Assembly: GCF_000337535.1 (NCBI RefSeq)
Contig: NZ_AOIP01000040.1
Span: 61,339 to 122,965 of the forward strand
Length of the DNA: 61,627 nt
Direction of reading: 5' to 3'
Origin: Natrialba aegyptia DSM 13077
GTDB lineage: Archaea; Halobacteriota; Halobacteria; Halobacteriales; Natrialbaceae
The position numbers and the translations under genes were made by a program. Below are positions 16,731-26,139 of this stretch, one piece after another (within the stretch, counting starts at the first letter, position 1; each line of letters opens with the position of its first letter). A model generated the notes under the pieces. The model worked only from the letters and a program-made list of their open reading frames with translations. It had not been told where the DNA came from and did not search any database.

Positions 16731-19700
16731 ATGACAGACACACGAGAACGGTTCATGGCTGTGCTGCTCTCCGTGCTGCTGGTGCTTTCGCTCGTCGCGA
16801 TCGCCGGTGCCGGACTGGCAGGCAGTGCAGTCGCAACAGAAGGAATCGAGACACAAGCAACCGATACATCGACCGGCCCCGCAACGGTCGATCCCGCACT
16901 CGACAATGCGGAGGGGACCGAGGAAGTCTACATCATCCTCGATCAGTACGACGGTGAACTCGGCGACGACCGCGAGCAGGCGATCGCCCGCCTCAAGGAG
17001 TTCGCGGCGGAGTCACAGGCCACCGTGACGGCGGATTTAGACACTCTGTCCGGCGTCGAGGTGATAAACACCTACTGGATCACGAACGCCGTCCGCGCCG
17101 AAGTCGACACAACCGCCGTCGACACGGCTGAACTCGCGTCGATCGAGGGCGTGCGGACGATCCAGCTCAAGCCGGAGTACCAGGTGCCGGAGCCGGCTAG
17201 CCAGTCCGCCGCCGACGCAACTCCCGACGCGGACGAGTTCACCTACGGCCTCGAGCAGGTCAACGCGTCCGAGACGTGGAACGACTTCGGCACGCAGGGC
17301 GAGGACGTCAAGGTCGCAGTGCTCGACACCGGCTTCGACGTCAGTCATCCGGACCTCGATCTCTACACCGAGGATGCGGACGATCCGACGTATCCGGGCG
17401 GCTGGGTCGAGATCGGCCCGGACGGTGAGCCGGTCGAGGGCTCCGAACCGCACGATACGCACTATCACGGAACGCACGTCGGCGGCACGGTCGGTGCCGA
17501 CGCGCCGACCGATGGCGAGACGCCCGCGTACGGCGTCGCACCGAACGTCGACTTGCAGCACGCACTCGTGTTGCCCGGCGGGTCGGGAGCCGACTCGGAC
17601 ACGCTCGCCGGCTTCGAGTACGTCATCGAAGAGATGGACACCGACGTCGTCAGCATGAGCTTCGGCGCGGGCTGTGGCCTCTTCGGTCCGGTCTACGACG
17701 ACGCCTGGATTCCGGCGATTCAGAACGCTAACGACGCCGGCGTCGTGGCGGTTACCTCGGCCGGCAACTCCGGCGAGGGCTGTGTCGGTTCGCCGGCGAA
17801 CATCTACGACTCGTTCGGCATCGGAGCCTCCGACGAGGACGGCAACATCGCCGACTTCTCGAGCGGCGACACGATCGCGGGCGACAACTGGGACGAACCG
17901 GATCCGGAGTGGCCCGACGAGTGGATCAAACCGGACGTCTCCGCACCGGGTGCGGACGTGCTGAGTGCCGCACCCGGCGGCGAGTACGACACGCTTTCGG
18001 GCACGTCGATGGCCGCCCCGCACACGTCGGGCGTCATCGCGCTCATGCTCGGGGCGAACGACGATCTCACCGCCGAGGAGGTCCAGTCGACGCTCGAAGA
18101 AACCGCCTGGAAACCCGACGACGCACCCGACGAGAAAGACGTTCGCTACGGCCACGGCATCATCGACGCCCACGCGGCCGTCGACGAGGTCGCCGCAGGC
18201 GCGCTCGAGTACGAACTCGGCGACGTCGACCAGGACGAATCACTCACCGTCCGCGACGTGCAGCTGACACAGCAGTACCTGCAGGATATGGAGCCCGAGC
18301 CGTTCGCCCAGGGACTCGCTGATCTGGACCGTGACGGCGAGGTCACCACGACCGACCTGAACCTGCTCCAGCAGAAGGTCCAGGGCACCCTCACGGAGGG
18401 CGAGATCACGATTTCCGACCTCGACGTTTCCGACGAGGTCGACCAGGGCGAGACACTCGAGGTCACCGTCGACCTCGAAAACCCCGGCGACGAAGGGGCA
18501 GTACAGGAACTCAACCTCTCCCTGAACGACACGAGTGATGAACCGGTCGCAACCGAAGTCGTCGACATGGCCGCACCCGGCGTCGACGATCCGATCGACC
18601 ACCCGGCCGAGACGACGATCACGGTCGAACTCGACACCGCGGCCATGGACGGCGATACATACACCCTTACGGTCACGAGCGAGGACGACGACGCGTCTGC
18701 CGAGTTCACCGTCCGGGCTTCGAACTTCGAGGTCACGTCCCTCGACGCGCCGGCCGAAGCCGACCGCGGCGAGGAGATCACCGTCAACGCGACGGTCGAA
18801 AACACGGGGAACGTCGATGACACCCAGTCCGTCGAGTACCGATTCGACGACCTGGACGACGCGCTCCACGCACAGAACGTCACGCTCGCGTCCGGTGCCG
18901 ACACGATGGTCTCCTTCGAAGCCGACACGGCGAACGTTTCGGCGGGGACCTACGAGCACGGCGTCTTCACTGACGACGACGCGGCGACGGACACGATCGA
19001 TATCCACGAAGCGTTCTTCAGCGTCGACATCACCGACGCGCCGGCCGAACTCGCGCCTGGCGAGTCTTACAACGTCAGCGCCGTCGTCGAGAACACTGGC
19101 GGCGCACCGGGCGACCAGGAGGTCGTCTACGAACTCGGCGAGGGCGGTGGCGACATCGCCGTCGTCGACGTTGCTGCGGATACCTCGCAGGGCGAGGCCG
19201 TCGCTAGCGTGTTAGACGAACGGCTCAACAACGACACCTACACGGTCGACGTCGTCACTGCGGATACGCTGCTCGACGCGATGGACGACTACGATACGTT
19301 CGTCATCCAGCGCTTCGGCAACGACACGATCGCGTCGGATTTCCTCGACGAACTCGAAGAGACCCAGAACGCGGTCTACCTCGACTCACACCAAGGCGGC
19401 ACGGCGGAGACCTACGCTGACGGCGTTTTCCGTCTCAACAACGTCCGCGAAGATCCCGCGGAGCGCGACTCCGAGGGACTCGGCACGTCGAGCGATCCCG
19501 TCACGATCGACATCGACCAGGATCACGCCATCTTCGCCGGCGTCGGCGAGCCTGGAGACGCGGTCGAGATGTACACCGGGACCACGACCTGGGGAAGCTG
19601 GTTCGACAACTACAGCGGCACGACGCTCGCGACCGCCGACTACGGCGGCGAGTACGCTGGTCCGTCGGTCGCCGTCAGCGACGACGGCAGCGAAGTCTTG

Positions 19701-21791
19701 CTCACCGCAACCGGTCGTGACTACTTCACCAACGAACCGGACTTCACCGACGAGGCGAACCAGTTGCTTGCAAACGCCGTCGAGTTCGCCACGACCGGCG
19801 GCGTGACGGCCGAGGCCGAGACGGTCGACAATACGACCCTCGTCTCCCTGGAGCCGGGAGAGGTCGAACAGCTGACGTTCTCGGATACCGTGCCCGCTGA
19901 CGCCGAAGCGGGCGATGCGAGCCACATCGTGGCCAGCGAGGACGAACAGGACTTCGTCTCGGCCACGATCGACGACGGTCCGAACTGGTCCGTCAAGGGA
20001 ACGGTCACCGACGCTGCGACCGACGAACCGATCGCAAACGCCAGCGTCGAACTCGACGCCGGAAACGAGACCTACGCGAACGTGACCGACGCCGACGGAC
20101 AGTACGGGCTCGCGAACGTCCCCGCGGGCGAACACGAGCTCACGGTCACGGCCGAGAACTACGCGGAGCAGACCGTCTCCGTCGACGTACCGGCAAACGA
20201 GACAGTCACCAAAGACGTCGCCCTCGACACGCTGTCGGGGACGATCAGCGGCGAGGTCGCGGCGAGTGACGACGGCGAACCCGTCGAAAACGTCACGGTC
20301 GTCGCCGAGAACGGCGACGGCGAAGTCTACGAGACGACGACCGACGAGAACGGCACGTACGAACTCGACGGCGTCTCGGCCGGCACGTACGTCGTCGATG
20401 TCGCCGACACGCCGCCGGGCTTCGAACCTGAGGAAGTCATCACCGTTGCGCCCGGCGAGCACGTCGACGGCGTCGACTTCGAGATCGACCGTACCGCCGG
20501 TTCGATCGAGGGTTACGTCACGAACGCCGCCGGCGTTCCGATCGCAGACGCGAACGTCGTCGACGCCGACGACGGCGCGTTCAACGCGACCACGAACGAG
20601 AGCGGCTACTACGAAATTACGACCGTCACGCCAGGCACCAACGCGCTCCGGGCGACCGCCGACGGCTACGACGACTCGAACGTCGAGTTCGTCGAGGTCG
20701 AGACCGGCGAGACGACGACCGCGAACCTCACCCTCGGCACCTACTTCGAGGTCGGCGACCTCGCAGCACCCGACACCGCCGCGCCCGGTGAGAACATCAC
20801 CGTCAACGCGACGGTCACCAACACCGGCGACCAGACGGACACCCGAACGGTGTTCTACTTCCCGCCGGGCACCGACTTCGGTCCCGACGTGATCGACACC
20901 CAGAACGGACTGTCCGAGACGGTCACGCTCGACGGCGGCGACTCGACGACGGTCGAGTTCACCTACGAGATCCCCGACGACGACGAGCCGGGCGAGTACG
21001 AACACGGCATCTCGGCCGACGAAGTCGCGTCGACGACGATCACGATCGAAGGGGACGACGGCGGCGACGCGACCTTCGACGTGAGTGAACTCGACGCGCC
21101 CGCGACGGCCGGTCCAGGTGAGACCGTGTCGGTCAACGCCACGGTCGAGAACACGGGCGACGCCGCCGGCACGCAGAACGTGACGTACGCGTTCGACAAC
21201 GAGACCGTCGACGAGACGATCCTCTCGCTCGACGCGAACGAGACGGCGATGCTCGAGTTCACCGCCGACCTTCCGGACGTCGAGGGAACGTACGAGCACG
21301 TCGTCGCCTCGGCAAACGCGTCGGCGACCGCACAGACGACCATCGAGAACGACAGCGAGCCGGACCCGGCGTACTTCGAAGTCACCGAACTCGCCGGGCC
21401 GGATGTCGTCGACTCCGGCGACGAACTGACGGTCAACGCGACGATCACCAACACCGGCGACGTACTCGACGAACAGGACGTGTTCCTGTTCTGGGACACC
21501 ACGGCGGCTGCGATCGATCTCGAAGACGGCGATCGCTCGGCCGACGAACGCCGCGAGGCCGGCGTCGACTCGATGGCGACGGTTGAACTCGACGGCGGCG
21601 AATCGGAGACGGTCTCGCTCACCTACGCGGTCGAGAACGATACCGAACCGGGTACCTACCAGTACACGGTCTCCACGCTGCAAGAGATGGTCGACGGCGA
21701 GGTTACCGTGGAAGCGTCCGATGACGTCTCGATTCTTCCGGTCCGCGGCGGGCACGGAATGCAGTCCGTCGGAACCGCGCTGCTCGGCTGA
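16731..21791 (+). CDS. Very large secreted subtilisin-like protease with dockerin, CARDB and carboxypeptidase-regulatory repeats
   Basis: The precursor has about 1,686 residues. Residues 1-36 form a Sec-type signal. Residues about 50-150 resemble an inhibitor-like propeptide. The S8 catalytic domain carries Asp-199 (VAVLDTGFD), His-246 (HGTHVGG) and Ser-426 (GTSMAAPH). A dockerin-like pair of calcium loops follows (GDVDQDESLTVRDVQL and ADLDRDGEVTTTDLN). Next come CARDB-type beta-sandwich repeats (motif VNATVENTG, at least five copies), a region resembling a glutamine-amidotransferase-like fold (YDTFVIQRFGND), and three carboxypeptidase-regulatory-like repeats (GTVTDAATDEPIANASVELD and variants). 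No C-terminal membrane anchor is seen. The codons are very GC-rich and acidic. Likely an extracellular protein degrader or sheath-forming surface enzyme. The ATG at 16,731 is chosen since the signal peptide begins there. Confidence 0.9.
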   Translation: MTDTRERFMAVLLSVLLVLSLVAIAGAGLAGSAVATEGIETQATDTSTGPATVDPALDNAEGTEEVYIILDQYDGELGDDREQAIARLKEFAAESQATVTADLDTLSGVEVINTYWITNAVRAEVDTTAVDTAELASIEGVRTIQLKPEYQVPEPASQSAADATPDADEFTYGLEQVNASETWNDFGTQGEDVKVAVLDTGFDVSHPDLDLYTEDADDPTYPGGWVEIGPDGEPVEGSEPHDTHYHGTHVGGTVGADAPTDGETPAYGVAPNVDLQHALVLPGGSGADSDTLAGFEYVIEEMDTDVVSMSFGAGCGLFGPVYDDAWIPAIQNANDAGVVAVTSAGNSGEGCVGSPANIYDSFGIGASDEDGNIADFSSGDTIAGDNWDEPDPEWPDEWIKPDVSAPGADVLSAAPGGEYDTLSGTSMAAPHTSGVIALMLGANDDLTAEEVQSTLEETAWKPDDAPDEKDVRYGHGIIDAHAAVDEVAAGALEYELGDVDQDESLTVRDVQLTQQYLQDMEPEPFAQGLADLDRDGEVTTTDLNLLQQKVQGTLTEGEITISDLDVSDEVDQGETLEVTVDLENPGDEGAVQELNLSLNDTSDEPVATEVVDMAAPGVDDPIDHPAETTITVELDTAAMDGDTYTLTVTSEDDDASAEFTVRASNFEVTSLDAPAEADRGEEITVNATVENTGNVDDTQSVEYRFDDLDDALHAQNVTLASGADTMVSFEADTANVSAGTYEHGVFTDDDAATDTIDIHEAFFSVDITDAPAELAPGESYNVSAVVENTGGAPGDQEVVYELGEGGGDIAVVDVAADTSQGEAVASVLDERLNNDTYTVDVVTADTLLDAMDDYDTFVIQRFGNDTIASDFLDELEETQNAVYLDSHQGGTAETYADGVFRLNNVREDPAERDSEGLGTSSDPVTIDIDQDHAIFAGVGEPGDAVEMYTGTTTWGSWFDNYSGTTLATADYGGEYAGPSVAVSDDGSEVLLTATGRDYFTNEPDFTDEANQLLANAVEFATTGGVTAEAETVDNTTLVSLEPGEVEQLTFSDTVPADAEAGDASHIVASEDEQDFVSATIDDGPNWSVKGTVTDAATDEPIANASVELDAGNETYANVTDADGQYGLANVPAGEHELTVTAENYAEQTVSVDVPANETVTKDVALDTLSGTISGEVAASDDGEPVENVTVVAENGDGEVYETTTDENGTYELDGVSAGTYVVDVADTPPGFEPEEVITVAPGEHVDGVDFEIDRTAGSIEGYVTNAAGVPIADANVVDADDGAFNATTNESGYYEITTVTPGTNALRATADGYDDSNVEFVEVETGETTTANLTLGTYFEVGDLAAPDTAAPGENITVNATVTNTGDQTDTRTVFYFPPGTDFGPDVIDTQNGLSETVTLDGGDSTTVEFTYEIPDDDEPGEYEHGISADEVASTTITIEGDDGGDATFDVSELDAPATAGPGETVSVNATVENTGDAAGTQNVTYAFDNETVDETILSLDANETAMLEFTADLPDVEGTYEHVVASANASATAQTTIENDSEPDPAYFEVTELAGPDVVDSGDELTVNATITNTGDVLDEQDVFLFWDTTAAAIDLEDGDRSADERREAGVDSMATVELDGGESETVSLTYAVENDTEPGTYQYTVSTLQEMVDGEVTVEASDDVSILPVRGGHGMQSVGTALLG

Positions 21792-22286
21792 GCGGTTCTG
21801 ACACACCACTCACGACGCCGATTTTTTCGAAGAGTATGGCGGATCGGTAGTCCATCCGGCTGTGAAACACCGTTCGTATGGGCGATTCCGTTTAAAATCT
21901 GCATACCGCAGCCGTGCATTCGTCTTTAGCTAAGAGAAGAACCGCAGTACAGCAGTAGCTCATCGCGTATTCTTCTCGAGAGAAATGGGGTGGGAATAGA
22001 TGCGTCCAACAGTAATTCCATTTATGAATAATTAATAATAGGTTTGTAGGCAGTGTGGAACGGGTGTATACTGTGCCCAATCCTCTTGAGAGATCTTCTT
22101 CACCGTGAACTGTGTAGATTTCTTGTTAATTGTATAATTAGAGATATTCACTACATATAGTAATTAACTACTAGATGATAGTCGATATTTTTGTTATTTC
22201 ACTATTTTAGGAGTATAATAATACATTTTGTTATAAAGATTTAAGTCTCATAGCAGTTGACCTATTCTTGGAATGAATCTCCGCCG
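21792..22286. other. AT-rich upstream region of the poly-gamma-glutamate locus
   Basis: No gene is visible. From about 22,010 to 22,250 the sequence is dominated by A and T, with repeated taatta, tataat and ttataa motifs, in sharp contrast to the flanking GC-rich genes. A T6 run near 21,822 may end the protease transcript. A ttataaag element near 22,235 is a candidate TATA box for the capsule operon. Confidence 0.55.
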
Positions 22287-23477
22287 ATGCAGCAAATGCA
22301 GATTTTGGAAGGTGACCGAGTTATGATTGCTGCCGCATTAGTCATGATCGTTGGTCTCGCCATCGGGGCTGTCGTAACTCATATGACTGGACTTCGGTTA
22401 GGTGGTGTGATTGTAGCACCGCTACTCGCAGTCTACTCTCTTTACTCCTTTGTTGCACTCCCGATGTTTCTCATTAGCGGGGCCATCGCGTACTGTCTCG
22501 TTGGGATCATACGAGCACGCACGCTTATCTACGGGCGGCAGTTGCTACTCACAAGTCTTGTCGTTGGAGCAATCACACCAATCACTGCCCACGTGATCAT
22601 TAGCTCGTGGTCTCTCGGAATTTCAGAGATGGCGTTCTTCGGCGCGGTTCTCCCCGGCATCACGGCCTACAACTACCATAAACTCGAGCCGGAAGACCGC
22701 TGGTCTGACCTGGCATTGAGCGGTGGATTGGTTGCCGGTCTCATCGTCTTCGGTGCGGCGATTGTGAATCCTACGGTCGCCACGCAATTGGGGTCGGGAT
22801 TAACTTCTGTGCTGTTCACTCCTGGATCAGACATTGCAGCGTTCCGCGACGCTATCCAGGGAGTTCCGTCGTCAGGGGGCGTTGTCGGCCAGATATGGCT
22901 GATCGTTCTACTCGGGTTTGGCCTACTGATCTCCGAGGCAGCGCACTCTCGGTGGGGCGTTCGGCTGGGTGGGTTAGTTGCTGTCCCACTCCTCGCCACC
23001 ATGGCGCTCACGAACGCGTGGACCGTCGGAGTGTACGTAATTGTGCTGTCAGCCACCTTTACAGCTATCACGGCCATCAACAGACTCACACTCATCTACG
23101 GCCGGGCGCTGTTGAACCTCGGACTCATCATTTCGATGATGTCAGGAATACTCATCGCGTCAGCCACAACTACGGTTTCAGGATTCACGTTATTCTTCGT
23201 GGTTCTGCTCTCCGGGGTTGGGGCCTATAATTTTCACCGAGTCGCACCTGCCGAACGATTCGAATCGCTCAGTCTGTCGGCAGGACTATTCGCGAGTCTA
23301 CTGGTCGGTATTAGACTATTCATCGACCCGACAGCTGATGGCCTCTTAGCTGATCCATCAGTACCTGAAATCTCAGTAATCGTCAGCGTACTCGTGCTCG
23401 CAGCCTATTGCGTATGGACGCTTGAACAGCGCCGTATGACCGTTGCGAAACACCACGCGAGGGGGATATCTGCATGA
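22287..23477 (+). CDS. Poly-gamma-glutamate biosynthesis protein PgsC/CapC, internally duplicated
   Basis: PgsC/CapC is the membrane partner of the CapB amide ligase in making poly-gamma-glutamate. Bacillus CapC has about 150 residues; this one has about 396. Two homologous halves explain the length. The first contains GLRLGGVIVAPLLAVYSL and later LIYGRQLLLTSLVVG. The second contains GVRLGGLVAVPLLATMAL and later LIYGRALLNLGLIIS. Both halves are strongly hydrophobic with about five helices each. The stop overlaps the capB start (ATGA). The ATG at 22,287 is chosen; a TTG at 22,257 and an ATG at 22,323 are alternatives. Codon use is less GC-biased than the protease upstream, suggesting transfer or a distinct history. 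Confidence 0.85.
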   Translation: MQQMQILEGDRVMIAAALVMIVGLAIGAVVTHMTGLRLGGVIVAPLLAVYSLYSFVALPMFLISGAIAYCLVGIIRARTLIYGRQLLLTSLVVGAITPITAHVIISSWSLGISEMAFFGAVLPGITAYNYHKLEPEDRWSDLALSGGLVAGLIVFGAAIVNPTVATQLGSGLTSVLFTPGSDIAAFRDAIQGVPSSGGVVGQIWLIVLLGFGLLISEAAHSRWGVRLGGLVAVPLLATMALTNAWTVGVYVIVLSATFTAITAINRLTLIYGRALLNLGLIISMMSGILIASATTTVSGFTLFFVVLLSGVGAYNFHRVAPAERFESLSLSAGLFASLLVGIRLFIDPTADGLLADPSVPEISVIVSVLVLAAYCVWTLEQRRMTVAKHHARGISA

Positions 23478-24682
23478 GCGGAAAACGATACTCAACCCAA
23501 GACATCACTAACGGTGTCAGCAACTCTATCAAACACACCGCTCGAGCGCTCTTCCGTGGGATAACTCATAAACGTCGGCTCGACGGTATCGATGCCAAGA
23601 TCGTTATCTCCGGCACCCGGGGGAAGTCGTCTCTCACGAAGTGGACACACGATATTCTCTATGACCGGGAGTACGACGTCATGGCGAAGATTACTGGCAA
23701 TAACCCGATTACGGTCCACAACGCTGTCAAGAAGCCTATCTTACGCGGGTCCCAAGTCCGGTTATACGAAAACGCGAGAGAACTCTCGCAGCACACGCCG
23801 AAGGACGTGATGATTCTCGAGAACCAAGCGATTAGTTCCTACACCACGCGGATGTTCAACAGTGTGTTTTCCCATCCCGACGTGGTCGTCTTGAGTAACA
23901 TCCGCGAAGACCATCTATCAACGTTGGGTACTGACAGATACAAAGTAGCTCGAGGATTGGTCAGAGCAATTCCAGAGGGGACCCATGTCGTCAACGCGGA
24001 ACAGGATCCGAACTTACAGGAGTACATCGAGACTGAGATAGAGCGGCGTGGCGCGACCGTAAGCCACGTCTCTGTCCCCGATAAGTACGCCACCATCCCC
24101 GGTATCGAATCAGTTTATGCACTCAATGAGATACTTCGGGCGATCGGGCTGAATCCGCTATCAGACGATAAACTCGCAGTATACCGGAAGAAGATGTCCG
24201 TTGAGTGGACTCGTCTCACCAACGGAAGGATCCACAATGCGGCCGAGGTCAACGACGTCCAAAGTACCGAGATGATCCGAGAGGCACTGGTCTCAAAGGA
24301 CCCCTCCATCGATAAGATTACACCGTTTGTCTATCTTCGAGGTGATCGACGTGGACGGACAGTGTCCTTCTTACACTATCTTACAGAACTCTATGAGGAT
24401 GGTGCCATCGACGACGTCCACATCGCCGGTGAGACCACGAAAGCGTTCAGTCAAAAGGCTAATTTCCCAGTCATTATCCACGACGATACGAAGGATCCTG
24501 CGGACGAGGTACTTGGCTCGCTGCTCGCTGAGGAACGCCCTGTGATCATTATGGGCAACACAGTTGCTGACTGGATGCGCGACCTCGAGCGTGCGATCGA
24601 CGCTCGAACAGTCGATACTGACCAATTGGTCGGCCTCACTCGCGAGGAAAAATCCGAGCAACAGCCGGTTGTGACCAGATAG
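23474..24682 (+). CDS. capB: Poly-gamma-glutamate synthase ligase PgsB/CapB
   Basis: This 402-residue protein is a Mur-ligase-like amide ligase. The P-loop is ISGTRGKSSLTKW (residues 45-57), and NNPITVHN, ENQAISSYTTRMF, VVVLSNIREDHLSTLG and VNAEQD follow the CapB pattern. It activates the growing chain with ATP and adds glutamate through its gamma-carboxyl group, working at the membrane with CapC. The start overlaps the capC stop by four bases, so synthesis is coupled. The late motif GNTVADWMRDLE matches the end of other CapB proteins. Haloarchaea such as Natrialba are known to make this polymer. CapA, the usual third protein, is not present in the next gene. Confidence 0.92.
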   Translation: MSGKRYSTQDITNGVSNSIKHTARALFRGITHKRRLDGIDAKIVISGTRGKSSLTKWTHDILYDREYDVMAKITGNNPITVHNAVKKPILRGSQVRLYENARELSQHTPKDVMILENQAISSYTTRMFNSVFSHPDVVVLSNIREDHLSTLGTDRYKVARGLVRAIPEGTHVVNAEQDPNLQEYIETEIERRGATVSHVSVPDKYATIPGIESVYALNEILRAIGLNPLSDDKLAVYRKKMSVEWTRLTNGRIHNAAEVNDVQSTEMIREALVSKDPSIDKITPFVYLRGDRRGRTVSFLHYLTELYEDGAIDDVHIAGETTKAFSQKANFPVIIHDDTKDPADEVLGSLLAEERPVIIMGNTVADWMRDLERAIDARTVDTDQLVGLTREEKSEQQPVVTR

Positions 24683-24759
24683 CACACCCCCTCGAACCGG
24701 CGCCTTCCTCTTTATATATAGACATTTCTACACTAATATTTTTAGGACGGAAACGGTAT

Positions 24760-24767
24760 TTTTAATA
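24760..24767 (+). promoter_or_regulatory. TATA-box-like element for the PGA hydrolase-like gene
   Basis: The sequence tttttaata is centred about 27 bases before the ATG at 24,790. It suggests that this gene has its own promoter, separate from capC-capB. Confidence 0.5.
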
Positions 24768-24789
24768 GGTATCGGTAATATGTAATACC

Positions 24790-25902
24790 ATGGCTGAAAA
24801 ACAGTCTGGTAATACAACACGGCGCGCATTGATGGGCGGACTAGTAAGTACCCCTCTTCTGGTCGGTGGGGCCGTTGCTGGATACGAGGCAACCTCACGA
24901 AGGAACACCATCGAATCTGTTAACCAGAAGGCAGTTGACCGAGACGGCGAACTCACGCAAACGACGCTCGGAAAGACCGACTCCGGATCAACCGGTGATG
25001 GTGACGCTTTCACGTATCTGAGCGCAACGTCTGACCTACTGAACAACGTTGGTCGAATGGTCGGCGAACAGGTCCGCGTCCAACGGAATGATAATGAGGT
25101 CGCCGTCTACACGATCCAGGGTGAACTCTCCGGGGACGGGCCGGGGGTTGCTGGTAACGCTCTCTCGCGGGCGCGCCTTGACCTCAATAATAGTAACTGG
25201 GAAGTCAACAATAGCGACCAGGAAAACCTCGGAGACTGCCGCCTGGCCTGTCCACGACCAGAGGCGTCGGTCCCGATCAACGATGACGACGAAGTCGATG
25301 TCGATGTTAATCCAATGGTCGTCAACCCGGATCTGAGCGTCGAGGAAGCTCAGGAATCGGACGATTACGTTGAGGTGAGCAAGCAAACAGACTCGGATGT
25401 TATCGTGCTCTCGCCCCACGGCGGAGACGTGCAGCCACATACTGGCGAGCAAGCCGAGACAGTTGTCGATGAACTGAACGGCGATGTCGATCACTGGGGC
25501 ACCCGTGGATATCGTAACGGCAGTGGTGCGTTCGTCAGATGGTACGTCCCGTCCTACAATATGTCCGAGGCGTCGTATCCCGAACTTGCAGAGGTTAGCG
25601 AGAATGAATACGAGTACGCAATTGCGTTCCACGGTACCTGCGACCCCACGATCCAGATTGGGGGTCAGGCACCCCAGTCGTTCCGCGAAGAGGTTCGTGA
25701 TGCAATTAACGATGCGCTCGAGGGAACGGACCTGAACGCAGTGCTGGGAACTGACGAGTACCGTGTCGATGGAGACAATACGCTAGTGAACCGTCTCGCC
25801 ATGCGCTGTGCGATCTGGATCGGCCAAGACGAAGAGTCGCGAGAGCAGTACGGTATGGAGATTGCTGAAGCCGTCGCTGGCGTCCTTGAATCGCGCGTAT
25901 AA
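24790..25902 (+). CDS. Exported poly-gamma-glutamate hydrolase-like protein
   Basis: The 370-residue precursor begins with a twin-arginine-type signal (TTRRALMGGLVSTPLLVGG). The C-terminal half, from about residue 195, resembles the PghP/DUF867 family of poly-gamma-glutamate hydrolases: VIVLSPHGGDVQPHTGEQAE holds the HGG metal-site motif with a downstream Glu, and YAIAFHGTCDPTIQIGGQ supplies a second conserved histidine. PghP relatives are zinc enzymes that cut gamma-glutamyl bonds. Position straight after capB supports a role in trimming or releasing the capsule polymer. The middle region, residues 50-190, is acidic and unmatched. The family call rests on motifs, not on a full alignment. Confidence 0.75.
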   Translation: MAEKQSGNTTRRALMGGLVSTPLLVGGAVAGYEATSRRNTIESVNQKAVDRDGELTQTTLGKTDSGSTGDGDAFTYLSATSDLLNNVGRMVGEQVRVQRNDNEVAVYTIQGELSGDGPGVAGNALSRARLDLNNSNWEVNNSDQENLGDCRLACPRPEASVPINDDDEVDVDVNPMVVNPDLSVEEAQESDDYVEVSKQTDSDVIVLSPHGGDVQPHTGEQAETVVDELNGDVDHWGTRGYRNGSGAFVRWYVPSYNMSEASYPELAEVSENEYEYAIAFHGTCDPTIQIGGQAPQSFREEVRDAINDALEGTDLNAVLGTDEYRVDGDNTLVNRLAMRCAIWIGQDEESREQYGMEIAEAVAGVLESRV

Positions 25903-26139
25903 CTGAAGTACTGAATAGAAGAACAGACTCGCTCCTCGGTGACCGTCCAACAGAAACAGTACTCGGTCGCCGAATCGTGGGCGAACTCTACCACGTACTC
26001 CCTTCTATTGTGAGGCGCTGTCTAGTTACTTGACTTCGCACGTTATGCTGCTGAAGCGTGTAGAGAGCGTGTGAACCGAACATATTTCCGATTACGTCTT
26101 TCTTGTCGTCTACTGAGCCAATCGATCAGTTAGTGTCTT

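Noticed and set aside
19386-21809. 807-codon open frame on the minus strand opposite the subtilase
   Set aside because: Arg/Val/Asp-rich shadow frame caused by the high GC content of the plus-strand gene; no domain.
26013-26028. Sequence similar to the IS6 left terminal repeat
   Set aside because: Only about 12 bases agree and no IS6 transposase follows, so it is too short to call.
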